Source of the DNA: Mesodorylaimus sp. YZB2_4
Taxonomy: Eukaryota > Nematoda > Enoplea > Dorylaimida > Dorylaimidae
Direction: 5' to 3'
DNA length: 64,000 nucleotides
Assembly: GCA_030248295.1 (NCBI GenBank)
Contig: JASANH010001213.1
Location: 1 to 64,000, forward strand
Shown: positions 35,288 to 46,517 of the stretch, piece after piece
Layout: the number at the start of each line of letters is the position of its first letter
How positions within the stretch are numbered: the first letter of the stretch is position 1
Translations under genes and position numbers: made by a program
The notes under the pieces: generated by a model
Told to the model about the DNA's origin: nothing
The model's input: only the letters and a program-made list of their open reading frames with translations
Databases searched by the model: none

Positions 35288-36035
35288 TATTTCCAAAAAA
35301 GTCTGTTATGACAGACTCGAAACTTTTAGACCAGGCAATGCACACAGAGGAACCAGGGCACAGGGTGGTCGATCTACTCAGCCACAAGAAAAGGAGAGAG
35401 GGCCTGCACTGCACAGTGTATGACACAGATGCTTGCCGAATTCTTGCCGATGTTAGAATCAAATCCAACATGCTTCTCTGCTGTGTACTGCTGCTGTTCG
35501 GACAGGCTCCCCTAAGGCAGCTGCGCTGTTCCACACGAGCAACCTGCATTCTGTATGCTGAAGCTGTAGCGCTGCGAGTAAAGTGATATGGCTTATCATT
35601 ACATGCCAAAACCTCGAGCAACACTCAACAATCCTTCGTCCCCTTCTTCCAAACTTTATATTCATGCTCATGGTTTATCATATCAGTAATGACCCTCTCG
35701 AGGGTGAAGGGACACGTGACACGAAATGATTTACCTTTGCCGCAGCTTGAACATTACCTACTATAAGCATGTGTGCGCATAGCCTGATAGATAGACACTC
35801 CTAGCCCACTAGTAGACCACGAGCACAGGATTACAGGATACCCTGCTCGTTGCCAGGATCAGTCGTCCTGTTGATATTCATGCAGCAAAAGCAGCTTCCG
35901 CTCAGACATTTTCCCTAAACCGTGGTTGCGCTAAGCAGTGGCCGATTAGACCAGCCATCCGAAGCCCTGGTTCAACTGTGAGCATCGGCTGGTCTAAAAG
36001 TTTTTGAGTCTGCCATTACGACTTTTTTGGAAATA
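35288..36035. mobile_element. Non-autonomous element with about 55-bp TIRs (750 bp)
   Basis: The left end (ATTATTTCCAAAAAAGTC, then CAGACTC and ACTTTTAGACCAG) and the right end are inverted copies over about 55 bp with a few mismatches. The interior includes a frame of 92 codons (35308-35586) with no known domain. A related fragment lies at 7318. The target duplication could not be fixed because both flanks are A/T-rich. Confidence 0.75.
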
Positions 36036-37486
36036 ATAACACCGTTTTTTTCGTTTTTTTGCAACAAACTAGGTTGGGGTAAAACACTTGTCCGTACAAC
36101 TGAGAGAATTGAGTGACTACCAAACACCTTCTTCCAAACCTCAGAAAAACATAAACCTAAAACGGAACGTGAACCTAAACTCTTATACAGACTGCACAGA
36201 TTTTTCGAAAATGTACTTCGCTATACAGGCGGCAGCAAAAACGACAAAATTACTTCTTAGATGCCTTTATCATATCCGATACCTAATCTTCGATTGCGCA
36301 AAAAATTCCAAGGCTGCCCTCATATTCCGTGTTCACGATAACATTCCTCTGTCCCGTGGAAAGAAGAGAAACAAAACCGAAAATTCTAACCCGTGAAGGA
36401 GTCGACTGAGAGCCTCGTGGTCGCGAAACAAACGTGTTGTCGGAAAGCCTTTCTGTTCTATACAGTGACGTAGCCAGGATTTTTTTGGGGGGGCTGCCAG
36501 AAAGAAGGAAAAAGTCAACTGCAGTGGTCAGTGAGATAGGACATTGCGAGGGCGCGAAGCGCCCGAGAGGGGGTGGGGTTCAAAAATTTTGAAAATTCTG
36601 GTCAAAGTAGCCCTCTCAGGCATCATTTCAGATCATTTTCTGGCGTTTTGGAGTTTTTCAGTTTAAGCTCTGCTGACTCGTAGATTCAATCCTAAATAAA
36701 AAATACAGACTAATCGACAAACTACCGTATCATTTTAACTTCAGCCTCTGATTATATTTCGCGGAATTCGTAATCACCGTGTCATCAACAGCGTCTCTCA
36801 CTTAAAGCACTCAAGAAATTATCAGAAACCATCTTTATCCAATTTTTAAGTAAGTGAACGAAGCCTCAGACGCATTGTTCGGTGGACCATTTGCTGGTTT
36901 CCTGACCCATTTGTCTTTCCATCGCCGAAACTCATGCAAGAAAGATTGATCAGCGATATCGAATTCACCAGTCTCCACATAAACCCGAAACCCCTCGAGG
37001 AAAGGACGCTTCAAAATTCAAATAAAAAACTGAACTGACTGCTGATGAACAAAACAGGCAATCTGAAAACCACGGGGACTAAACTGCACAGCAGGGCCAA
37101 GGATCGCGATCCACAATTTTACTTCTCTTCCGTCTTCCCCTAGTTGGTCAACTATAAGAAAGCCACCAGACCATCCGCGAGACACCTTACAGTAGCCGCT
37201 ACTGTTCGATAAGGACGCATCGTGCTTGATAACTATGAGCAGCACTCGCGGTACTCTTCGAATTCTCCCCATTCTTCGTTGGTGGTCAGTGTTGAAGAGA
37301 GCACCAAAAAGTGCCAAGGTCTGCATGCGAAAATTATTGCCAGGGGCTGCTCAACGACGGCTGGAAGGATTCTGATAAAAATTGGCACGAGTATAGATTC
37401 GGCCGATTCTGAAAAAAGTGGGAAAATTAAAAATTTTTTGTTCACCCGTTCTCGGGTTATTAGCCGGCGAAAATCGTCCTTTAACA

Positions 37487-37570
37487 TCAGGCGTCCAGTT
37501 GGCTGGGGCTGGCAGAAGCAGTCGTCATTCCAGTGTTCTTTCCAGTATGCTGGCCACCAGTGTGCCTGCT
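37487..37570 (-). pseudogene. Stray duplicate of the GPCR 2 C-terminal tail
   Basis: This segment encodes HTGGQHTGKNTGMTTASA on the minus strand. It matches GGQHTGKKTGTTTASA at the C-terminus of GPCR 2 (40056-41285); the DNA match is roughly 50 bp (about 37518-37567 against 40077-40126). No transmembrane part of the receptor is present. It is preceded by a PAQLA-type low-complexity repeat (37570-37640) and lies about 90 bp from the foldback element at 37660. Confidence 0.6.
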
Positions 37571-37659
37571 TACACCAGCCAACTGGGCTGGCCAACTGGC
37601 GGGCTGGGCGGGACTGGGCCTGGCCAACTGGGCTGATGCTTTCTTGACTATTGGCTGAA

Positions 37660-39151
37660 TCCACCACTTGCAGCTAAGGCGCCGAAACTGACTTTTACGC
37701 CGCAGTAAGGCTGTGCCGCTTCCGGTGACTTCCGGTTGGGCGCGCGGGAAAATACGAATGGGGGTATTTCTACGAGTATTTCTTCGTGCATTGCACAAAA
37801 GAAGGGAAAAGCGTTTGTAGAATATGCGTGACTGTGGCAGAATTCATTATTGATAACTGGTAGACAAGTTTCCACGGCGATAGAAAGAGAAACTAAATTA
37901 AATTGAAAAATGTAAAGGTAAATATTTACTTTATTGAAATTCCCATTTTATGAGGAAAAGCGGAAGTGTATATCTCTAAGCTGGAACCCTGGGGCTTCGA
38001 ACTTTGAGCCTAGGCAAAGCGGATCATTTTATTATGCTCAGAAATGAAGAAGCAACCAGGTCTACATCTGAATAACATCTTCCTCAGAAAGTTTTTGCTG
38101 GTGGTCCCTTATGTGGACAAATGCATGATTTTCGGTCTTCTTTTCGCCCATGGCCAGGCTACCTGGAATTTCTAAGAATTCTAATGCTTACTTTTCACGC
38201 ATTCATAGTCGTCGAATCAGGTGGTTCACGGCCGGCATGCCGCAATTGTAAACAACTGAACAATAGCCGCGTTGGAAGACGACGTTGATCCCGCCCAACA
38301 AGAAAACCATTTTAGAACAGGCTTGACGATAGTGGATCAATTGCTTTTTTGTCGCGAAGCTTCGCAAAATACGTTATTTTTATCCTCTGATTAGGTTGAC
38401 TAGGTGGAGTAGGTGATCAGATTTTTAGCCTTTATCTAAAGAGTTAAAGCTAATTATAGTGCACTGTAAATGCAGATGATTATGTGGCTTGACAGAACCA
38501 ATGTGATGATGAGGTCTTTTCTTCTAGTCTACCTTGTTCACGACACAGCAAGAAATGTTTCAGAATAAAAACAAGTTGCAAAGAAGCAGGTAAAAATTGC
38601 ATGCCGCAAACGGAATAAAGCTGTCGCCAAGACTACATACGCAGAAAATGTGGACTATTGACACCAACAGATTAGGAAATGCCTATTCCGTGAGTAAATC
38701 AGACCGATAAGGAAAACTCAGAAACACGGGTTTTCCTTGCTCCCCAAAGCCTACCTCCTTATCATCTTAAAAATAAGACCTCGCCGTTGTACAGTATAGC
38801 CAATCTCCGTGCCGATCTTACGTTCCCACCTCGGCTCTACGACCTAAATTGCCTAAAAGTAGGAATACCTATAGCCTAGAGTAAAGCACAAACTAGAAAC
38901 TTACTGTACATTTCTCAATTTCTCTTTCTATCGCCGAGGAAACTTGTCTACCAGTTATCAATAATGAATTCTGTTACAGTCACGCATAATCTACAAACGC
39001 TTTTCCCTTCTTTTGTGCAATGCACGAAGAAATACTCGTAGAAATACCCCCATTCGTATTTTCCCGCGCGCCCAACCGGAAGTCACCGGAAGCGGCACAG
39101 CCTTACTGCGGCGTAAAAGTCAGTTTCGGCGCCTTAGCTGCAAGTGGTGGA
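37660..39151. mobile_element. Long-TIR foldback-like element (1.49 kb)
   Basis: The two arms of about 250 bp (37660-37915 and 38895-39151) are inverted copies. They share TCCACCACTTGCAGC at the tips, GGCGCCGAAACTGACTTTTA, CCGCTTCCGGTGACTTCCGG and further GATAACTGGTAGACAAG. The interior has no transposase frame. Outside bases are GA on the left and TAGG on the right, so a target duplication is not clear (AT is possible). The arms remain very similar, which suggests fairly recent activity or arm homogenisation. Confidence 0.8.
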
Positions 39152-40055
39152 TAGGATGATGAAGGCGAGCTGGACGCTTCTGAAGGCAGGTAGTGATAAT
39201 CAACATCGGAATCATCAGACTGGCGAGTCGCTGTCTGAGGGATTAGAATCAGGTATCTGACCCTTCTGATTGATCAGGAATCAAACGAGTGGGATACTCG
39301 ACTTTGGCTCGGCAGTTATCTCTTTTTACCTGGGGACGCCTGCAGATGTATGATTCTGACAGCAACATTCTGAGCGAACACAAAACTTTATTCAGCGATT
39401 ACGTACAGTTTGAAGGACCCTGGTTCATTATCCCACTTTGCCGGGTCATTCAACTGGTCCTGCTATGTCCCTTTTTAAGTAGGAACACATGAAACTATTG
39501 CTGAGTTTTCAAGAAAAGAAATACACGGGAAAACCATGGGGAATGGCTTTTGCTGGAACCATCAGGCTAGCTATCCATTATACTGTACTGTACTACACAG
39601 TAAGGATTTGAGTATCCTCACCCTGTCATCTTAACTCAGGCTCCAGGCAAGGGCTGCAATGCGCTTTTTTCCACAGACGGTCCATAAATCACCAATATTT
39701 TATTAAAACACGCGGGACAACAAACTCGCCGTCGCAATTTAATCAGTGCGAAATAAGCACATCAAATAACTGTCTGTTGTTCAGTGCATTCCAATTGACA
39801 CAAGAGGCAGATGGCCAGAGCCATTGCTCATCCTCAGAGAACGGATATATTCATAGCAAGTTCGTTGGGTACATTTGTCAAGACCTATCATCGAAACTTA
39901 GCCGGTTCAGTCGCGAGGATGGACTTTTGAATGCATGTACGCACATACTGTAGGATGTCGAAGTCCACATGCACACAGATTAGAACCATTTCACAACCAC
40001 CAAATCATGGAATGCAGAACCCACTAATTTTTGCACGTTCAGAATACGTTCCTTA
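39152..40055. other. Gene-free stretch downstream of GPCR 2
   Basis: Nothing recognisable apart from the likely 3' UTR of GPCR 2. Only short overlapping frames are present. Confidence 0.35.
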
Positions 40056-41285
40056 CTACGCGTGTCGAATAGCCCTGGCCGAAGCAGTCGTCGTTCCAGT
40101 CTTCTTTCCGGTATGCTGGCCACCAGTCGTCGTCTTACCATTGCTGGCAGGCGCATAGCCGATGGCCTGTTTGAAGTCGTCCCTGATTGTCTTACTTAAT
40201 GCGATATAAAGATAAAAATCCATGGACCTGGCCAGGCATTCCATTGCGGTATATATTATTAAAGACCCGTAGCCGAGCAGCCTTGTGTTCACGTAATCAT
40301 TGGCTTGTTGCATGCTGTATGTGAACACGATCTTCTTGCTCCGTCTTGCGTAATATGCGATGGCGTAGAGGAGATAGCCCGATTGATTACAAAAGAACAA
40401 GACTACCATCACAAAAACCAGGCGTAGAGTGGCCTGCGTTTTATCCTTTTTCTCTTTCTCCAGCTGACTATTGGCTGTAGTGCCCGGGACAATCTTCTTC
40501 TGCCTCAGGCTTATCTTCAAGCCTATTCTCAAGGAAAAATAAACCATCGAAAGCAGCAGCAGGACTGGAATGCCCACATCAGCTATGGCTGTCAGTACTG
40601 CGAAAGCTGTCGTTGGTTTCAGGGCCGTAGATTCCCACGCATAAATTGTGATGCCATCTTCGTTTTCGTGCCCCTCCGCCTTATATTCTATGGCCACCCG
40701 GGTCAGACGCACAAGGCTGGCTAAGATGATCACACAGATTGTGACCGACAGTATCACCTTTTTCGCTTTTGGTTGCACAGAAAGTGTAGGCTTGCACACG
40801 CCCAGAAATCGATCGATGGTCAGCGATAGAGCGCACATATCAGCCACCAACGAGAATGCGGAGATGACTGCATTGAGGAGCATAGTTATCTCAGTGGCCC
40901 AGTAGTCGTATTTGTAGATGTCATCGAAAAGAGCGCCGTAGTCCAAAATCGATATAATGAAAAGACTTGTGAACAGAAAATTCATCACTGCGATGATCAG
41001 CATCCAAATGTAAAAGTGATCTTTCAATTTGACCGCCTTGCGATAGACAGCAAGGATGTTCAATGCATTCCCAATGACGCCCAACGGGCAGATGACCAGG
41101 ACGCATAGTTGGTTCATCTTGTACACGAAATGTCGCCACGAAGTCTTGCTTACCAGTTCCGTAAGTTGATCGATTTTTATTTCAGTCCATGGCCAGCAGT
41201 CATGCAGTTTGGAAAAAAAAATGTTTTCTGGCGTTTCATAAACCCAGTCAAGGGCAGACGTATTCGACATGCACAAATTCATCAT
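40056..41285 (-). CDS. Orphan rhodopsin-family GPCR 2 (peptide-receptor-like)
   Basis: This is a single-exon gene of 409 residues. An extracellular N-terminus of about 55 residues precedes TM1 (LCVLVICPLGVIGNALNILAV, with the canonical GN). TM3 ends LTIDRFLGVCKP, a DRF variant of DRY. The third intracellular loop is long and basic (QKKIVPGTTANSQLEKEKKDKTQ) before TM6 (LRLVFVMVVLFFCNQSGYLL). TM7 reads ECLARSMDFYLYIALSKTIRDDF, replacing NPxxY with SMDFY, and is followed by a helix 8. This is typical of invertebrate FMRFamide/neuropeptide receptor-like GPCRs coupled to G proteins at the plasma membrane. The last 30 residues are Thr/Gly/Lys-rich, and a DNA copy of that tail lies near 37.5 kb. Ligand and coupling cannot be read from sequence. 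Confidence 0.87.
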   Translation of the reverse strand: MMNLCMSNTSALDWVYETPENIFFSKLHDCWPWTEIKIDQLTELVSKTSWRHFVYKMNQLCVLVICPLGVIGNALNILAVYRKAVKLKDHFYIWMLIIAVMNFLFTSLFIISILDYGALFDDIYKYDYWATEITMLLNAVISAFSLVADMCALSLTIDRFLGVCKPTLSVQPKAKKVILSVTICVIILASLVRLTRVAIEYKAEGHENEDGITIYAWESTALKPTTAFAVLTAIADVGIPVLLLLSMVYFSLRIGLKISLRQKKIVPGTTANSQLEKEKKDKTQATLRLVFVMVVLFFCNQSGYLLYAIAYYARRSKKIVFTYSMQQANDYVNTRLLGYGSLIIYTAMECLARSMDFYLYIALSKTIRDDFKQAIGYAPASNGKTTTGGQHTGKKTGTTTASARAIRHA

Positions 41286-43079
41286 GCTTTCATAGACACT
41301 GAAGAGTTCACGTTTCAGAGCTACAGCTTTCGCAGTTCGCAGCCTGAAAAGTTCCTCGGAGCTAGCGTTGGAATGTACCAGCCAGGTATTCTTAGTTTTA
41401 CAGTAGGAGTTTAAACTTTTGCTTTAGGATTAGTAATGAGGCCTTTTTTTGCTATCCCTTTTTGCCTGAGTTCGATGTAGGACAGCTAGAACTTTGTTCC
41501 TCTCAAGAGCAACGGCGTTCTGTACAGATGGCATGTTTAATGAAGATAGGTGCTCGAGCCGATGAACATTCTGTTGCAATCCATCATCGACAAATTGGGC
41601 AAATATTAATTGCAACCCATGGGGTGTGATATTCGTCCAGAGGGACTTGGAAACCAGTTGAGCGAAGTCTGATCAGGGTTGAGTTCTGTACTGTAAAGCA
41701 GAGAGGGCACAAGAAAGGGAGTACAAACTGTTTGTTGAAGACACACAGGATAGGTACGGGATTTGCAGGAGTTTGCGACCATTCGATATCCCACTGGAGA
41801 ACGGTGTGAGTGGTTTTTCCGACCTGATATTTCCCGCTGACTCGATTTCCCACCCCTAATTTCTTGCCATGTGCAGGCACACATCGTAAAACATTCGGCA
41901 GGAAATGAAGCTTTTAAAAAGATGTAGTTGACGCTCTGAATAAATGCCTGGAAGGACAAGTGTAATCAGGTGAGAGCAGAAAAGAGGAGGAAGGGATCAG
42001 GCAGGTTTGATGAGGTGTTATGACGATTTATCAGTGCAGCTGTACGTGGTGTGTTTTTTCTCATACGTGTAACAACGTTTGGTAGTCGCGGAAAGCGAGG
42101 TGCCAAAAAAGGCGCAACTACTCTACGGGTACGTAGTCGTACTGTAAGTCGTGAAGAGGTAAGGGCGTCTCAAAAATAAATCATCAAAGCGATCAGAAAA
42201 TTGCGCGCAATTACTGGCGAGCTCGACACATGGCTGGGTCAATAGTTTTGTGTAATATGTAACGCATGCGTGAATATTCAAATCAAATCTTTTAAAAAAA
42301 TATGAATAGATATTCATCTGAAATACACAGAAGCAATCCAATATCCAACTTGAGATATACAGTAGATATCCAATAGCTTCAAAAATCACAGTTATTTCAC
42401 AAAAATTTCAAAAGTTTAAAGCCTAAATCAAAAAGGCCCCTTTTATTTTTCTTACTGTTCCCTGACTGTGATGGTTGGCTGAGGTTATTGCGGTCTTTGG
42501 ATGAATCGACCAAGCGCAGCGGCCACATCTTACATAGCTTCGACACATTAGACCTGCAGAAGTTGCAGGGGCACGCGATCGACCAGTTTGCGAACAAATG
42601 CACATTGCAGGTAGACCGAGGGTTCCGTCAGACATTGTCTACTAGAGGCTGGTTATGATAGAGACGTGCTTGCCTAAACTTGACCGTGAAATATGCTCTG
42701 ATTTCTATAAAATCACACTCGAAAACTTGTAGGACACCAGTGCATATGTGCTCACTGACAGTGGCTAGAAATACATCTCGACGCTGGTTTGCTAGCCAGT
42801 TTGGTAGAATACGGGCCGCCAAGTTTTCGCCTAGTTATATGTACGTACAGCACTAGTGGATTTGGCATCAAAAATTGCAGAGTAGAGTGCTCATGTGCTA
42901 CAGGACTCTCACTGGTATTTTACTTTTTCAGTCGCTCCAGCTGACGATGAGCAAAGTACTCAAGTACTCCAAGTCAATGTGAATGCAACACACACTAACA
43001 ACACTGGTGGATCAGGAAAATAATGCTAGATGCAGATTAGTGGCGCACAAACTCGTGCATGTTCGATTCCCGCAGGATT
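41286..43079. other. Gene-free stretch
   Basis: About 1.8 kb upstream of GPCR 2, likely holding its promoter. Minus-strand frames at 41584-41959 and 42123-42822 overlap one another and show no domain, signal peptide or splice logic. Confidence 0.35.
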
Positions 43080-43260
43080 TTCATATTCATATCTAATGCA
43101 TATCTCAGCTCCCAAGAGATACGATAGAGATATAGATAATTATTTGACAAAAGATATACCCGTAGATATAGATACGATATTGATAGTCATATCTCAAAAG
43201 ATACAAATATTCATAATCCATATCAACACTATTGTAAGGCCAAAGAATCTGGAAAAAGGT
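43080..43260. repeat. GATATA-rich low-complexity tract
   Basis: Degenerate GATATAGATA and CATATC units like those at 8340-8520 and 48063-48200. This tract sits just left of the tRNA-Pro gene. Confidence 0.5.
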
Positions 43261-43409
43261 GCAGACCGAGTGGAGATTGAATAGGAGTCGCTATAAAATA
43301 GTGAGATGGCTCCAACAATGGCGCGCGCGGCCGGGAATGGCCGGGAGGCGTCGTAGCGAGGCATTGACAGCGCGATGAGGGTTCTGACAGCAGTACCCAG
43401 CAAAAACAA

Positions 43410-43481
43410 GGGCCGCTCCGGGATTCGAACCCGGGGCCTCTCGCACCCAAAGCGAGAATCATACCCCTAGACCAAGCGGCC
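43410..43481 (-). tRNA. tRNA-Pro (anticodon TGG)
   Basis: This is a 72-nt cloverleaf with no intron. The acceptor stem GGCCGCT pairs with AGCGGCC and the discriminator is C, as usual for eukaryotic tRNA-Pro. The A-box is TGGTCTAGGGG and the B-box is GGTTCGAATCC. The anticodon stem CTCGC/GCGAG encloses the loop TTTGGGT, giving TGG. A run of five T follows on the transcribed strand (complement of 43402-43406), a standard Pol III terminator. Confidence 0.96.
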
Positions 43482-44737
43482 GTTACGTAATTGTTAATTC
43501 CCTATTCAGCGCGGGATACGAACGCCCTACTTTTAACTTCCTTGTCAATTATCGAGTACCTGAATAAATACTCCGCCTATCGAGTGCAGTGTTTATTCAT
43601 GGACTGATCGTGAGTCTGATTGTTATTTGTGTCCAAGAGCAGCAAAATGAGAAGGCAACGGTTTGAACCATGCCTACCTGCTGTCCTAAGAACACCAATG
43701 TGGTCTGTCAATGTGGAGGAGTTACAGTAGGCGGTATTGTTTATTTAGTTTCGGGAATGCAAAGAAGTTTTTAGTGCATTTGATGATGGAAAGGAAAATT
43801 CACTGGTGCTGTAAGTGCGAGCGGGTGATTGGATGCAAAGGAGCGTGTTCCTGTGATGCATGCAGGCCATGAGCTAACTTTTAAGGTTCAAAAACCACTC
43901 GAGGTTCACATGACCACTAGATTGGGTAAGCAACGACGGATTTTATGGGACTGAACATCCAATTAAATTTTAGCATTGAGCATATTACTAAGTTTTTTTT
44001 CTATGCTTCCGATGCAGTATACAGTAGATGCCAGCTTTTTTATTACCTGTCCTAAAATTCATCCCTGGAGAGATAATATCTGAATTCCCCTCGGCGAGGA
44101 GAGCATATTCGAAAAATGGATACAGTACGAATATTTAAAATGCTAGGCAAAACAGGCTGTCACAGTAGGAAAACGTGGTGTCTACAACAACTCTCACAGT
44201 CTGGTACCTAACAGCTCATTTCTTCAGCACGTCATGGCCGAGGATATATGTATGAGCATCTTGACTGGATCGATTTAACTTCGCAGAGATCTCTTAACCA
44301 ATGGTATTTTTAAATACCACTGGACTGCTTCTCAAGTTTCCAGTGTCGAAGGAAGACTGTAAAATCACTGTATTACGCATGTTTGGCTATCAGCACATAT
44401 GCACATATTACATGTGCGGTGCATGCAGGCGAAAAGCTGATCACTCGCGACCGGATCGGATCAGATCCCATCTTGATCCGAAGAATCACCATCTGAAAAT
44501 TCGGACCGACATTCTGTGGTTTTTGCAATAATCGTAGGACAACGAACTACCGCGCGATTTTTCTCCAACCACTCTAGTGTAATGAATGAGATGCGATCAA
44601 TATCAATATCCTAATTGAAAAATAATTTTAAAGATTGCACGGTTATTTCCTAGCAAGACGTATTGTAAGGATAGGAGGCAATGCATATAGCAAAACCCAT
44701 GCAAAACATTATCTGTGTGCTGTCTTTGCTTATAGCG
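43482..44737. other. Gene-free stretch
   Basis: No gene or repeat recognised between the tRNA and the direct repeat at 44738. Confidence 0.35.
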
Positions 44738-44784
44738 GAGCCAGGTTGATTCAAGCATGATCAATGAATGAAGAAGTACCGCTC
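44738..44784. repeat. 47-bp direct repeat flanking the duplicated pseudogene, left
   Basis: The segment containing GATTCAAGCATGATCAATGA recurs at 46471-46517 with about four mismatches in the same orientation. The pair brackets the inverted duplicate copy. Confidence 0.8.
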
Positions 44785-45049
44785 TCTTCTAGGGTTCAAA
44801 TGATCGAACGCAAATTTACAACCAATGCTATCTCCACCGCATGCTTCAATTGTTGGCTCTGCACGACTTGCAAACGGCCAACAGCATTCCTATTGCGCAA
44901 ATCTAACAATAAGACAGCATGCGTACAAGAATTCACGCAAGTATAGGGAAAGTGTAAGGCGCCAGTCAGTCGGTAACCACAGTGCCAAATCATTGAAAAA
45001 ACGTGACAAGAAAATTATGTACTAATTGTAAGCTTGACAGCGGGAACCC

Positions 45050-46440
45050 AACACAACTCATTGAGTGAGTAGGTCTATGCCAATTCATGCAGAAATGTGC
45101 ACAGCACAATATTTACTTGACACCCAGGGCCAGCTTTACGAAGGCATTTTTGTGAATTTAGGGCGGTAAGACCGCGATTTGAGGTCTTTAACTGCCACAA
45201 AATAAAAACGCATTCGCACGGCGAAACGAGGGAAGAGAACAAATCAAAGAAAGCGCGCGCGAAAGGTCAACTTACAGTTGTTTTCAAGCGGCATTATCTT
45301 CAAAATGTGTGGCTTCTAGTTGATAAGCACCTTTTATAAAACATATTCCATTACTTTTTTGTTCTTTTTAACTTTCAGTTCCCGGCGCACCGTGAATTGC
45401 ATAGCGACCGCAGAAACTAACGTAAGCTGCGCCAGGAAACAGCTGCCTCAGGGTGGGCCTTACCGTGTCTTTCTATTCGCTGCGGATCAATTCAGATCGG
45501 CTGCTCATTGCGAAAGCGTACTGGTGGGGCAGAAGCAGGGAACTGACAACCAGGGCACGGTTTTTATGTTTTAATGCCCGCTAAGAATCAGTCGTTCGTT
45601 AACTTATTACACCGAGCATCACACATTGACTTCGAGCAACTGGGTCATTGGAAACCACGCACAGATCACACGGGGTCATCGTCAGAGATCACACCATCAC
45701 TTTCCGTTTTCACATCGTCGTCGATCTGCACGCACTCGGGCTTCAAGCGGCACGTGCTGGACACTCGCTACTGGACGCTCGATCCTTCGATCTTTCGATT
45801 TTGGTCTCGTCCACTTGACCTTCCGTGTTGCTATTGACCACTTCGACCGTGTGTCTCTCGATCGGTGTCACGGAGGGGGGCTTTTCCACCGGGCTTGGGC
45901 GCCGCCCGTCATACGGCCGCGAGTGATCGGCCGTATGACGGGCTGCGCCACGACGATTTTGGCCGACTTGGTCGCGTTGAACATCGGCGCGGACACCTTG
46001 TGCGCTTGGACATGATGCACCCGACCCGATGCAGCACGATCGGCTCGTGGACCGCGTGGCGTACCAAATGCACACGATGCGTGGTGGCCTCGCGAGCGAC
46101 GTTTGAACTGGGACTCGGACCCGTTATCGTGCTCGTGGTCATTGACGTGGGCGTCGTCGTAGTTGAACTCATGCTCGTTGGCGCGGCTGGTCCACAGCTC
46201 GAATCCATCTGACAGGGAGTTTTCTCTGATCGACGACCGCACTCTGACACTGACACGACCCCGAATGAGAGGTGCCGCTGCCGAGCCAAGCCACTTACTT
46301 TACATTGCCATCATTTGCTTTGCTTTACACCAGCGCATTTGGAATAGCTTTCTCGGCATTCTTCATTGCATCATCGATTAAACACAGTCTGGTGCTGTAA
46401 AGTCGTGGTGTGCTGCAATTAAATATGCCATAAAAATAAC
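45050..46440 (-). pseudogene. Inverted, decayed copy of the Thr-rich gene (33.6 kb)
   Basis: Read on the minus strand, this follows the parent gene from its 5' flank through the 3' flank. The Thr-rich part (SSTTTTPTSMTTSTITG) and the His-rich part (THRVHLVRHAVHEPIVLHRV) are recognisable. An internal deletion joins the Thr-rich part directly to NVAREATTHRVH, removing the intron and both adjoining exon ends. Frameshifts follow, a 15-bp palindrome has arisen at 45904-45943 where the parent has none, and the polyadenylation signal has become AATAAG. The candidate upstream Cys exon carries a stop. Because non-transcribed flank is included, this is DNA duplication, not a retrocopy. Confidence 0.82.
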
Positions 46441-46470
46441 ATGCAGACCGATGACATCGTCCAGCTGATT

Positions 46471-46517
46471 GAGCCAGGCTGATTCAAGCATGATTAATGA
46501 ATGAAGAAGTCCTGCTC
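46471..46517. repeat. 47-bp direct repeat flanking the duplicated pseudogene, right
   Basis: Partner of 44738-44784, about 30 bp beyond the end of the pseudogene copy. Confidence 0.8.

Noticed and set aside
42123..42822. Small minus-strand gene upstream of GPCR 2
   Set aside because: Three overlapping frames compete, none with a domain, signal peptide or splice logic.
43194..43462. Two minus frames overlapping tRNA-Pro
   Set aside because: They are readthrough of the tRNA and its flank; the RNA gene explains the sequence.
45626..46212. Plus-strand frames across the inverted pseudogene
   Set aside because: They are antisense to the recognisable copy of the Thr-rich gene and share no conserved protein with the parent.
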